A DNA stretch of 64,000 nucleotides from Pseudomonas sp. LBUM920 (GTDB lineage Bacteria; Pseudomonadota; Gammaproteobacteria; Pseudomonadales; Pseudomonadaceae), in NCBI RefSeq assembly GCF_003852315.1, contig NZ_CP027762.1, forward strand, positions 4,693,501-4,757,500. The letters run 5' to 3'. A program made the position numbers and the translations under genes. This document shows positions 10,242 through 18,734 of the stretch, in pieces; position 1 is the stretch's first letter, and each line of letters starts with the position of its first letter. The notes below the pieces were generated by a model that was not told the DNA's origin, did no database searches, and saw nothing but the letters and a program-made list of their open reading frames with translations.

Positions 10242-11654
10242 TCAGCTGTCCGAGGACGACTTGTTCAGCGCGTTGAGCGTGCTCATGACACTGGAACGCT
10301 GGCTGGTGAGCTGGGCCACCAGGTTGTTCATCGTCGTGTATTTGGCGGTCAGGCTGGTTTTCAGCGCGGCCATGCGCGCGGTCAGGGTGTCCTGCTGGTT
10401 CTGCAGGTCCTTGATGTTGGCCGACAGCGTCGACGAACGCGTGGCGAGCACGCCGGTGTTGCTCAGCGCGTAGCTGTCGGTCGCGGTTTTCATGCGCGCC
10501 AACAGGCCATTGTCACCGTTGAAAATACCGCCGATGTCGGTAGGGTTGGTCAAGATGGCCGCACCGAACACCTTGTCGTCAATACTCAACTTGCCGGTGC
10601 CCGAGTCAGTGTTCACTCCGAATTGGGCCAGAGACTTCAAAGTGCCCGTGCCCGTCAACGCGTTCAACTCGCTACGCAAAGCCGTCTGCAGGGAGCGCAT
10701 GGTGGCATCACCTGTCAGCGCAGCGCGCGTGGTGGAACCGTCCGCGTTGTTAGTCACTGCAGTTTCGGTGTTCATCGCAGTCATCAAGGCGTTGTAGGTG
10801 TCGACAAAACCCTTTACCGAGCTTTTGAGGGTGTCGTTGCTGCGGGTGACCGTAATGGTCGAGGCCACGCGCGTCATGCCGTCAGGGAGCGCCCCAGTGA
10901 TCCCGGCCGGCAGAGGCGACACCGCCGTCAACTTGATGCTCACACCACTGATCGCCTCGGTCAGGGTATTACTCTTGGATTCCTGAGCCGTGCCGTCAAT
11001 GGTGTATTTAGCGTTTTGCGGTGGTTCACCCACAACCGACGAACCCGCTTCCAGGCCGGAGTTACCCCCCAGGGTAATGTCCGTGCCGGCGCCGGTATTG
11101 GTCGACGTCATCACCAGGCGAGAACCGGTGGCGTCAGTCAGAATGTTGGCACTCAGGCCAGCACTGCTGTATTGCGCGTTGATCGAGTCACGCACTTGCT
11201 GCAGCGTCGCGCCTGGCGGAACACTGACCCCGTAACTCTGACCTGACTGGGAAATTTCCAGGGTCGTCGCGGTGGTGCCGGTATTGACGACGGTTTTCGC
11301 GCCGGTTGGATAATTCTGGGTAGCAACCTTCGAGGCGGTCGCCAACTGGTTGACTATCAGCTGGTAGCTGCCCGCGGAGGCACCGGCACCCAGGGTAACG
11401 GTAGACACGTTGGCATCCGACGTCGTCGCGGTCAGGCCGCCGATACTGGCGTCCTTGGTCATGTTGTCCATGGCACCACGGAAGGCATCCAGCGCGGCTT
11501 GAATCTTGCCGATCGAGGACAGCTGGGCAGTCGACGTTTGCGTCTGCTTGTTGATCTGCGACTGCTTCGGCGCCTGTTCCGCGTTCACCAATGCCGTCAC
11601 GATCTGCTGGGTATCAATGCCCGTAACGGGGCCGCTAACTGATATATCACCCAT
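10242..11654 (-). CDS. fliD: Flagellar filament capping protein FliD
   Basis: FliD forms the cap at the filament tip that guides flagellin assembly, and in P. aeruginosa it also acts as a mucin adhesin. The 470-residue protein has the conserved N-terminal VTGIDTQQIVTALVNAE region and a helical C-terminus with NIKDLQNQQDTLTARM. The central part is Thr/Ser/Gly-rich, as expected for the variable surface-exposed domain. It lies downstream of flaG and upstream of fliS. A weak sigma-54-like element precedes it. Confidence 0.96.
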   Translation of the reverse strand: MGDISVSGPVTGIDTQQIVTALVNAEQAPKQSQINKQTQTSTAQLSSIGKIQAALDAFRGAMDNMTKDASIGGLTATTSDANVSTVTLGAGASAGSYQLIVNQLATASKVATQNYPTGAKTVVNTGTTATTLEISQSGQSYGVSVPPGATLQQVRDSINAQYSSAGLSANILTDATGSRLVMTSTNTGAGTDITLGGNSGLEAGSSVVGEPPQNAKYTIDGTAQESKSNTLTEAISGVSIKLTAVSPLPAGITGALPDGMTRVASTITVTRSNDTLKSSVKGFVDTYNALMTAMNTETAVTNNADGSTTRAALTGDATMRSLQTALRSELNALTGTGTLKSLAQFGVNTDSGTGKLSIDDKVFGAAILTNPTDIGGIFNGDNGLLARMKTATDSYALSNTGVLATRSSTLSANIKDLQNQQDTLTARMAALKTSLTAKYTTMNNLVAQLTSQRSSVMSTLNALNKSSSDS

Positions 11655-11717
11655 GATTCTTCTCCTGATCCGGGGCTGGCGCTTTATTGACGGACGACGC
11701 CTAAAGCAGCTACAGCA

Positions 11718-11732
11718 ACAAAATTCATGCCA
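11718..11732 (-). promoter_or_regulatory. Possible sigma-54 promoter of fliD
   Basis: The minus strand reads TGGCATGAATTTTGT between flaG and fliD. It keeps TGGCA and TTG at the right spacing, but the -12 dinucleotide is GT rather than GC. The match is suggestive only. fliD is RpoN/FleQ-dependent in P. aeruginosa. Confidence 0.45.
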
Positions 11733-11734
11733 GC

Positions 11735-12094
11735 TCAGACTTTGGCGTCAAACAACACACTGCTGGCGTCGTGAAGGCTTTGTGCGAGTTTCAATGCCGT
11801 TTCCGAAGGGATTTGACGAATGACCTCGCCACTGTCGGTCGCAATGACCTTGACCACCACCTGATGGGTGGAGTCATCAATGGAAAAATCCAGGTTGCGC
11901 TGGGCAGCCTGGACGAATTTGCGAATATCCGTTACCGCCTGTTCAAGGTCGGAGGATTTCGAGTCTTGCCTGGGCTCGCCCGTGGCAACCGTGGGGTCTA
12001 CCTTGGTTTGCTGCGGGTCGGCTGTCACAGGGGCAGGCGCGCTCTGCGGCGCCGCTGCTGGATAAGACAGGTTCAACTTGACGCTCATGTCCAT
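11735..12094 (-). CDS. flaG: Flagellar protein FlaG
   Basis: FlaG proteins are small, poorly understood factors that influence filament length or flagellin assembly. I place the start at the ATG at 12094 (MDMSVKLNL) because GAGGAG lies 7 bases upstream; the reading frame is open further to a GTG at 12112, which lacks a ribosome site. The resulting 119-residue protein has a Pro/Ala-rich N-terminus. Its conserved FlaG domain (FSIDDSTHQVVVKVIATDSGEVIRQIP) is at about residues 70-100. It sits between fliC and fliD, the standard Pseudomonas order. Confidence 0.9.
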   Translation of the reverse strand: MDMSVKLNLSYPAAAPQSAPAPVTADPQQTKVDPTVATGEPRQDSKSSDLEQAVTDIRKFVQAAQRNLDFSIDDSTHQVVVKVIATDSGEVIRQIPSETALKLAQSLHDASSVLFDAKV

Positions 12095-12120
12095 GTCCAA
12101 TCTCCTCATCACGCAAAAGA

Positions 12121-12146
12121 CAAAAGGGCACGTAAACGCGCCCTTC
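12121..12146 (-). terminator. Terminator after fliC
   Basis: An AAGGGC...GCCCTT inverted repeat (12124-12129 and 12140-12145) is followed on the minus strand by a T-rich run. It sits between the fliC stop and flaG, so it probably ends the abundant fliC message. Confidence 0.6.
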
Positions 12147-12169
12147 CGTCAGTCATCTACCGATGGCTA

Positions 12170-13615
12170 TTACTGAAGCAGCTTCAGTACAGCGGATGGC
12201 AGTTGGTTGGCCTGGGACAGGATCGCAGTGGAAGCCTGTTGCAGGGTTTGTTGCTTGGTCAGCTGAGCAGTTTCTGCAGCGTAGTCAACGTCCTGGATCT
12301 GACCGCGAGCGGCGCTGGAGTTGTCGGAGATGCTCTGCAGGTTGGCAACGGTGTTGTCGAAACGGTTTTGTACAGCACCGAGGCCGGCACGCTGGGAGTC
12401 GATGTCGGAGATCGCCTGAGTGATCACGTCGATCGAGTTCTGTGCGTTGGCAGCAGTGGTGATGTCAGTGTTGTTGACGGTGGTTTTGGTGGAGTTGGCA
12501 GCAGTACCGGTAGCTGCGAACAGACCCGTCACGCCAGCGCCGCTCAGCGAGTAGCTGCTGGAGGAGTTCAGGGAAACTGCGCCGGTTGCGATGATAGCGG
12601 TGTTAGCCAGAGCAACGGCAGTGCCGGCAGTACCGGTACCATCCAGGGTGGCAACCTTGACGCCTGCGATAGCACCGGCGTCGCCAGCGTTGAAGGTCAG
12701 GTTCTCACCGGTATCGGACTTGACCGACAGCGCTTGAGTGGTCGAATCGTAGTTAACGGTGATGCCCAGTTTGGCAGCGTTGGACTTCAGTTGGTCAGCC
12801 AGGTCAGAAGCTTTGACCACGCCAGTGAACTGAACCGCAGCACCGCTACCGACTTGCAAGGTGAAGTTGGCGCTGGCAGGGGTTGCAGCAGCGATGGCAG
12901 CGGAGTCAACGGTGAACTGGGCAACAGTGCTGGCAGTAGCAGCCAGGCCGCCTACAGCGCCGTTCATTTGCGCAGCGATCTGCCCGGCCGAAGCACCGGC
13001 AGCGATGGTCAGGTTCTTGGACTGGCCGCCACCGGTAACGGTGAGTGCGCCGCCGGCAACGCCTGTTGCGCTTGGAGCAACGCCTTGGGATTTCAGCTGC
13101 TGCGAACCAATGTTGTTGGCTGCAACGTTACCGATGCTCATGTCGATGGTCTGGTTAGCGTTGGCGCCGACCTGGAACGAAGTGGTACCGAAAGAACCGT
13201 CCAGCAGGTTCTTGCCACCGAAAGTAGTGGTGGTAGCGATACGGGTCAATTCAGCAGTCAGTGCTGCGTATTGAGCCTGGTTCGACTTACGGTCGTCAGC
13301 GCTTGGCGAGCCGTTGGCGGATTGCAGAGCCAGGGTACGCATGCTTTGCAGGATGTTGGTGGACTGCTGCATGGCGCCTTCAGCGGTCTGAGCAATCGAG
13401 CTGCCGTCGTTGGCGTTCTTGATTGCAACGCCCAGGCCGTTGATCTGGCTGGTCAGACGGTTGGAGATTTGCAGGCCGGCCGCATCGTCTTTGGCGCTGT
13501 TGATACGCAGGCCGGAGGACAGACGCTGCATGGAAGTTTGCAGGGCGCCAGAAGCCTTGTTCAGGTTGTTCTGAACGTTCAACGAAGCAAGGTTGGTGTT
13601 TACTGTTAAAGCCAT
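12170..13615 (-). CDS. fliC: Flagellin FliC
   Basis: FliC is the filament subunit. The 481 residues have the conserved D0/D1 N-terminus (MALTVNTNLASLNVQNNLNK) and C-terminus (ILSQANQLPSAVLKLLQ), flanking a Gly/Ala/Ser/Thr-rich variable centre of about 250 residues. The flg22-equivalent segment is at residues 30-51. The gene is monocistronic in appearance: a FliA promoter lies about 80 bases upstream and a hairpin terminator follows. The variable core contains no Cys and many Ser/Thr, which could be glycosylated, though no glycosyltransferase gene is next to it. Confidence 0.98.
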   Translation of the reverse strand: MALTVNTNLASLNVQNNLNKASGALQTSMQRLSSGLRINSAKDDAAGLQISNRLTSQINGLGVAIKNANDGSSIAQTAEGAMQQSTNILQSMRTLALQSANGSPSADDRKSNQAQYAALTAELTRIATTTTFGGKNLLDGSFGTTSFQVGANANQTIDMSIGNVAANNIGSQQLKSQGVAPSATGVAGGALTVTGGGQSKNLTIAAGASAGQIAAQMNGAVGGLAATASTVAQFTVDSAAIAAATPASANFTLQVGSGAAVQFTGVVKASDLADQLKSNAAKLGITVNYDSTTQALSVKSDTGENLTFNAGDAGAIAGVKVATLDGTGTAGTAVALANTAIIATGAVSLNSSSSYSLSGAGVTGLFAATGTAANSTKTTVNNTDITTAANAQNSIDVITQAISDIDSQRAGLGAVQNRFDNTVANLQSISDNSSAARGQIQDVDYAAETAQLTKQQTLQQASTAILSQANQLPSAVLKLLQ

Positions 13616-13695
13616 GACGAAATCCTCGTGGGTGGTGTACTGCGGCTTCCGGCCCTGGCAACCGCCGGGTGTGGCCTAGAGAACCTTCGTAATAG

Positions 13696-13722
13696 TTATC
13701 GTCGTGAATGCAGGTCTCTTGA
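13696..13722 (-). promoter_or_regulatory. FliA (sigma-28) promoter of fliC
   Basis: On the minus strand, TCAA (13722-13719) is followed after exactly 15 bases by GACGATAA (13703-13696). This matches the flagellar sigma-28 consensus TAAA-N15-GCCGATAA with one mismatch in each element. It lies about 80 bases upstream of the fliC ATG. Confidence 0.85.
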
Positions 13723-13825
13723 GGACTTTTTTGATTTTTTTTACTAGCAACGGGCCACCCTTTGTAATTCAAGCATTTACGATAGCCCAAAGCCTCGCAT
13801 TTGCTGGGTTTTCTGGCGCCAAATA

Positions 13826-13862
13826 AAAAACGCCCAGGCTTTTTCAAGCCTGGGCGTTTTTG
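13826..13862 (-). terminator. Rho-independent terminator after the KAS III gene
   Basis: A perfect 11-bp stem (CGCCCAGGCTT at 13831-13841, AAGCCTGGGCG at 13846-13856) with a 4-base loop is flanked by A-runs and T-runs. On the minus strand it lies just after the stop of the gene at 13883-14812 and separates it from fliC. Confidence 0.85.
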
Positions 13863-13882
13863 TGTGCAGCGCTATCAGCAGG

Positions 13883-14812
13883 TCACGGACGATAGAGAAT
13901 CGCCGAACCCCACGACAAACCGACACCAAAGCCACTGATCGCAACACGCTTCCAGTCGCCGTCCATCATGTGCTTTTCAAGCAGCAGTGGAATGCTGGAA
14001 GACACGGTATTGCCAGTCTCGACCATGTCCTTGATGAATTTCTCCACCGGTGCGTCTTCAAACCGTCGCGCCACGGCGTCGACAATCGCCGCACTGCCCT
14101 GGTGAATGCAGAACGCATCAATCTCGTCAGCCTTAAGCTCAGACTCGTTGAGCAGCTCGTGCAAATGCGCCGGCACTTTGAGCAGGGCGAAGTTGAACAC
14201 CTGGCGGCCATTCATGAAAAACACGCCGTCGCTGACCTTAAGGTGCAGCGCACCGGAACCGTCGGTGCCGAACTTCGACTTGCCGAGCAACCACGGCGCA
14301 TCTTCGCCCATCCAGGTGGCAGTGGCGGCATCGCCGAAGAGCATGGTGGTGTTGCGGTCTTCCGGATCAACGATCTTCGAATACGGGTCGGCGGTGATCA
14401 GCAGGCCGTTTTTCAGGCCGGTGGCTTCCATGAAGCCTTTCATCGCGTAGATGCCGTAGACATAGCCCGAGCAACCCAGCGAGATATCAAACGCCGCCAC
14501 GTGGGTCGGCAGGCCCAGCTTGTCCTGGACGATGGCGGCCGTGTGGGGCAAGCCTTCCTCATCGCCGTTCTGGGTCACGACGATCAGCGCGTCGATGGAC
14601 TCGCGCTTCAAATCAGGGTTGTTGGCAAACAAGGCGTTGACCGCCTCGACGCACAGGTCGGAGGTTTCCTGCGCAGCATCCTTGCGCGGCAGGAACGCCG
14701 AACCGATCTTGCCAATGATGAAATCCTCATCCTTGGCGAATTTGGCGCCCTGGGCGTAGTTATCAACCCCGTCTGCCGGCACGTAACTGGCGATGCTTTT
14801 TATGCCAATCAT
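13883..14812 (-). CDS. Ketoacyl-ACP synthase III family protein at flagellin-modification locus
   Basis: A 309-residue FabH-like thiolase-fold enzyme that would condense an acyl-CoA or acyl primer with malonyl-ACP. The catalytic triad is visible: Cys114 in SLGCSGYVYG, His237 in AFCIHQGS and Asn268 in ETGNTVSSS. It lies between flgL and fliC, where P. syringae carries its flagellin glycosylation island of two glycosyltransferases plus an orf3 encoding a ketoacyl-ACP synthase III; here only the synthase is found. A role in making an acyl group for a flagellin glycan is therefore plausible but inferred. It is flanked by terminators and likely monocistronic. Confidence 0.85.
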   Translation of the reverse strand: MIGIKSIASYVPADGVDNYAQGAKFAKDEDFIIGKIGSAFLPRKDAAQETSDLCVEAVNALFANNPDLKRESIDALIVVTQNGDEEGLPHTAAIVQDKLGLPTHVAAFDISLGCSGYVYGIYAMKGFMEATGLKNGLLITADPYSKIVDPEDRNTTMLFGDAATATWMGEDAPWLLGKSKFGTDGSGALHLKVSDGVFFMNGRQVFNFALLKVPAHLHELLNESELKADEIDAFCIHQGSAAIVDAVARRFEDAPVEKFIKDMVETGNTVSSSIPLLLEKHMMDGDWKRVAISGFGVGLSWGSAILYRP

Positions 14813-15045
14813 TGTGGCTTCCCAATACTAAATAGCTGGATAACACCCCTCGGGCTACGCCGGGAGCGCTGACAATAAAGGGGATAACCCCGTAAAAATA
14901 TCGCTGAAAGCCCCCGCGCAAAGACCCTGCGACGACTTATCCTTTTCACACGATACAGTGAAGATGCGCTTTATGACTCACAGGTCACTCAATTTTGTGC
15001 GCTTTATGCAAAACCCTGCAACATTCCCGCCCCCAGAAACGACAA

Positions 15046-15073
15046 CGGCCCACCCTGCTGCCAGGGTGGGCCG
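15046..15073 (-). terminator. Terminator hairpin after flgL
   Basis: A perfect 12-bp inverted repeat, CGGCCCACCCTG (15046-15057) and CAGGGTGGGCCG (15062-15073), with a 4-base loop lies just beyond the flgL stop. The following minus-strand sequence is only moderately T-rich. It likely ends the flgF-flgL transcript. Confidence 0.7.
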
Positions 15074-15089
15074 CTTGTAGGCTCGCCGG

Positions 15090-16673
15090 TTACATGCGGC
15101 TGAACAGGCTCAACTGGGAGATCTTCACAAACGCCAGCTGCGAAGCCTGCAGCATGGTCTGCTGCAATGTCAGATCAATGGCCGCCTGGCCCATGTCGAC
15201 GTTCGCCAGCGATGACATGGTGGAGGTGTTGGCCAGCCCCAAACTGGTGTTTTCCTGGCTCTGGATATCCAGCGCGTTCTGGCGCGCACCAATCGAGCCA
15301 CGCACCTGGTCAATCTGCGCCGAAGCGTTGGCCAGGTTACCGATGGAGGTATTGATCACGTCCTTGAGCTTGTTCATAGCCACCGGGTCGCCATCGGCCG
15401 GAGTTTCCAGCGCCTTGCGCAGTTGGCCCAGCGTGTCCAGGGCGTTCATGTTCTTGTTGCTGGTGGCACTCACGGAAAACTGATCACCCGCCCCCGGCGC
15501 GCCGCTCACATCGAAGGTCACCCCGGCAGCCGTGATCGACGTCGCGCCAGTGGCCATGGTGCCCGTGGCAATCGACTTGCTGTTCGCCGAGTACGGCTGG
15601 GCGTACACCTCGTAGTCATTGCCGCTGGTGAACTTGATCACCGCGCCCGAGTTCGGAAAGGTGCTGGCGTAGGCTGCCTGGTCCGTGACCCGGCCACCGG
15701 TCAACTGCGCCGTAGACGGATTACTGGCTGTGCGCGAACTGCTGAACGTGTCCGGCTTGCTTTCCAGCGTAAAGGCCTTGCCCGCCACCAGCGCATCAGA
15801 CGGTGCGCCCGAGGCCACGTCAGACCCAAGGTTCAGGCTGATGTCGAACTTGACCCCGCGCAGGTTGACGCTGGACGCGCCTTCCTTGGTGGAATCAAAT
15901 GTGCCGTTACCGGTGATCTCGGACGTAACGTCGTTGCCGTCCTTGTCGGTCACGCTGTATTGGGTACTGCTGGAGAAGGTCAGCTTGTACGGCTGGCCGT
16001 CGGCAAAATTCTTCGTGTAAGCGGTGCCCGAGGTGACCAGACCCGCCGAAATTGCGACTTTGCCGTCGTTGACCGCCGGCGGCAAAATCGTCGCCTGAGT
16101 GCGCCCGGTGTTGCCGGAGCTTTCCAGCAGCGTCTTGCCGGTATCGCCCGCCGCAATCGTCAAGTTGCTCGACACTTGCAGGCTCAGCGGCGTCTCATCA
16201 CCCTGGTAGGTGTAGGTGCCATCGTTGTTACGGCTGTAGGGCGGCGTGTCGGTCTTGGCCCCGGAAAACATATAGTTGCCGCTGGAATCCTTGGTGTTGA
16301 GCAGGCCCAATACCTGGTCTTCGAGCGCGCCAACCTGAGCGGCGATGGCCTTGCGGTCGTCGTTGCTGAGCTTGAGGTTACCCGCCTGCAACGCCAGGCC
16401 GCTGGCGGTTTGCATGGCCGTGTTGATGCTCGCCAACACGCTTTCCTCGTTGGTCAGCGAGTTTTGCAGGCTGGTGATGTTGCCGTTGTACTGGCCCAGC
16501 ATGTCTTTTTGCTGTTGCAGCATCAGCAGTTGCGCGGCGGCTACCGGATCATCCGCAGCGGTCTGCACACGCACACCGGAGCTGGCCTGGTCCTGAGCCT
16601 TCACCACACCCGAATAGTTATCCTGATATTTGGCGGAGCTGGTGTCGAAATACTGCTGTGTAGAGATACGCAT
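15090..16673 (-). CDS. flgL: Flagellar hook-associated protein 3 FlgL
   Basis: FlgL is the second hook-filament junction protein. At 527 residues it is much larger than enteric FlgL (about 317). The conserved N-terminal (MRISTQQYFDTSSAKYQ) and C-terminal (LTLQQTMLQASQLAFVKISQLSLF) coiled-coil regions flank an enlarged central domain of roughly 300 residues rich in Ser, Thr, Gly and Asp. The gene follows flgK by 14 bases and ends before a strong hairpin. Confidence 0.95.
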   Translation of the reverse strand: MRISTQQYFDTSSAKYQDNYSGVVKAQDQASSGVRVQTAADDPVAAAQLLMLQQQKDMLGQYNGNITSLQNSLTNEESVLASINTAMQTASGLALQAGNLKLSNDDRKAIAAQVGALEDQVLGLLNTKDSSGNYMFSGAKTDTPPYSRNNDGTYTYQGDETPLSLQVSSNLTIAAGDTGKTLLESSGNTGRTQATILPPAVNDGKVAISAGLVTSGTAYTKNFADGQPYKLTFSSSTQYSVTDKDGNDVTSEITGNGTFDSTKEGASSVNLRGVKFDISLNLGSDVASGAPSDALVAGKAFTLESKPDTFSSSRTASNPSTAQLTGGRVTDQAAYASTFPNSGAVIKFTSGNDYEVYAQPYSANSKSIATGTMATGATSITAAGVTFDVSGAPGAGDQFSVSATSNKNMNALDTLGQLRKALETPADGDPVAMNKLKDVINTSIGNLANASAQIDQVRGSIGARQNALDIQSQENTSLGLANTSTMSSLANVDMGQAAIDLTLQQTMLQASQLAFVKISQLSLFSRM

Positions 16674-16687
16674 CGTTCCAGACTCCT

Positions 16688-18724
16688 TTAAAGGGCGTTG
16701 ATCAGTGTGCTGAAGGTTTCTTGCGCGGCCTTGATGATCTGCGACGACGCGGTGTAGTACTGCTGGAACTTGATCATGTCGCCCGCCTCCTCGTCCAGGT
16801 TGACCTGGGACACGGAGTTGCTGGCCGCTTTGTTCGCGGCCAGCAAAGCGCCGGTGGCGGTGCTGTCGGTGTTGGCCTGGGCGGCCTTGGAACCGACTTG
16901 GGACACTAGCCGGCTGTTGGCGCTGACCAGGCTCACGCCCGCATTGCCATCCACCGCACCGACCGTCGCCTTGGTCTGCAAACCCAGCAATTGCTGAGCG
17001 TTGCGGCCATCGGAGGTGGCGCCACTGTTGAACGAAAAGGTCGTGCTGTCGCCGTTGGCGGGCGTGCCCGCCACGGTGGTGTCGAAACTGAAGCTCTTGC
17101 CTGGAATCAACGTACCGCTGGCATCACGCATCGGCACACTGATAGAGACCTTGTTGCCCTGGCCCGGAATGATGCTGCCGGTGCCGATCGGGTTGCCCTG
17201 GGCATCGCTCACTGTGTAGGACTGGGTGCCGTCTGCCGCAGGCTTGCCAAACACCATCTTCACCGGCATCGAGTTTTCGATCCCGGTGCGCAATTGCGCG
17301 CTGGCAGCGCCACCGTTGATATCGATCGGCAGCGTCAATGTCGGCGGCGTGAACGTGCCGGTGCCGGTGTTGGTAGTGCTGGCATTGCCGGCCAGTGGCG
17401 CCGCGAACGCGAGCTTGTTCGGGTCCTTGAGGTCAACGCTGATGTTGCTGGCCCCGGTGGCCGTCGGGCTGACCTTGAAGCTGTCACCGGCAGCCATCGG
17501 CCCCTTGCCATCGAGCGCCAACGTGAAGCCGTCGATCACGGGCGGCGGCGTGGTGGTGGTGTCGAACGAGCCCATGGCTTTGCCGTCGGAGCGCACCACG
17601 TTGTACTGGTTGCCGCTGGTGAAGGTGACTTTGTAGTCGAAGGTCGAGAGCTTGCTGCTGTCGGCAATCGTCACATTCAGGTTGCCCGAGCCTGCGCTGT
17701 TGCCCGAGGCTGCCTGGCTACGCTGGGCAATGGCCGCGGCGCTGTTGATGTCGCTGAACAACGACGAACCAAAATCGCTGTTCAGGTCCAGGCCCTGGCC
17801 CAACTGGCTGTTGACGCTGTCAGCGGTGGCAATGGCAATGCGGCCCAGGTCGTTGATGGCCGGTATCAGCGCATCACTGCGATAGCGCAACAGGCCGCCG
17901 ATGCTGCCGCCGGACACCACGTTGCCGATGTCCATCGGCGTGTCGCCCATGTTGAGCTGAATGGTGTACTGGCTGTTGTCGGTTTTGCTCGGCACGGCCG
18001 AAATCGTGTTGGCCACACCGCCTTCTACCAGCGACTGGCCGGTGCCGGTGGTGATGCTGAACTGGCCGTTCTTCTCGGTGGCCGTTACGCCGATCAGCTC
18101 GTTGAGCGAACGCACCGCCTCGTTACGCGCATCCAGCAGGTTGGCCGGCGCACTGGTCGACGAGCCCTGGGCAGTTGCGATTTGCGTGTTCAGCGACGCA
18201 ATCGACGACGTCAGCTTATTGACCTGATCACTCATGGTGCTCAGTTGACTGTTGATGCTTTCTTTTTGCTGGGTCAGCTGAGTCGAGATCGCGTTGAAGC
18301 GGTTGCTCAGGGTCTGGGCGCTGGTCACCAGCAGTTGGCGCGCGGACACGTCGCTCGGGGTCGCTGCCGCGGTTTGCAGGGACGCGAAAAACGCGCTGAG
18401 CACCGCCGACATGCCGGTGGACTTGTCAGACAGGGTCTTGTCAATCGCAGCCGCCTGGCCCGCGTAGGCGGTGGCGTCGCTGTTGAGGGCCGTGCTGCTC
18501 TGGTAAGCGGCGCCCAAGAAATCGTTATAGATGCGGCGCACATCCGCCAGGGTCGTGCCGCTGCCGATGTACACGCCGCCGTACTGATTGTTGGCGCTGG
18601 CGTTCTGGGTGGTCTGCTGACGCGAGTATCCCGGGGTGTTGACGTTGGCAATGTTGTTACTCAGGACCGACAACGATCCTTGAGCGGCGTTGAGCCCCGA
18701 CATCCCGATATTGAGCAAACTCAT
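16688..18724 (-). CDS. flgK: Flagellar hook-associated protein 1 FlgK
   Basis: FlgK is the first hook-filament junction protein. The 678-residue product begins with the rod/hook signature (MSLLNIGMSGLNAAQGSLSV, then LSNNIANVNTPGYSRQ) and ends with VNLDEEAGDMIKFQQYYTASSQIIKAAQE, the standard C-terminal flagellar-axial motif. A helical region at about residues 85-200 precedes a large beta-rich central domain with repeated Gly/Ser/Thr segments. It is 10 bases downstream of flgJ and 14 bases upstream of flgL. Confidence 0.97.
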   Translation of the reverse strand: MSLLNIGMSGLNAAQGSLSVLSNNIANVNTPGYSRQQTTQNASANNQYGGVYIGSGTTLADVRRIYNDFLGAAYQSSTALNSDATAYAGQAAAIDKTLSDKSTGMSAVLSAFFASLQTAAATPSDVSARQLLVTSAQTLSNRFNAISTQLTQQKESINSQLSTMSDQVNKLTSSIASLNTQIATAQGSSTSAPANLLDARNEAVRSLNELIGVTATEKNGQFSITTGTGQSLVEGGVANTISAVPSKTDNSQYTIQLNMGDTPMDIGNVVSGGSIGGLLRYRSDALIPAINDLGRIAIATADSVNSQLGQGLDLNSDFGSSLFSDINSAAAIAQRSQAASGNSAGSGNLNVTIADSSKLSTFDYKVTFTSGNQYNVVRSDGKAMGSFDTTTTPPPVIDGFTLALDGKGPMAAGDSFKVSPTATGASNISVDLKDPNKLAFAAPLAGNASTTNTGTGTFTPPTLTLPIDINGGAASAQLRTGIENSMPVKMVFGKPAADGTQSYTVSDAQGNPIGTGSIIPGQGNKVSISVPMRDASGTLIPGKSFSFDTTVAGTPANGDSTTFSFNSGATSDGRNAQQLLGLQTKATVGAVDGNAGVSLVSANSRLVSQVGSKAAQANTDSTATGALLAANKAASNSVSQVNLDEEAGDMIKFQQYYTASSQIIKAAQETFSTLINAL

Positions 18725-18734
18725 GATTCAGACC

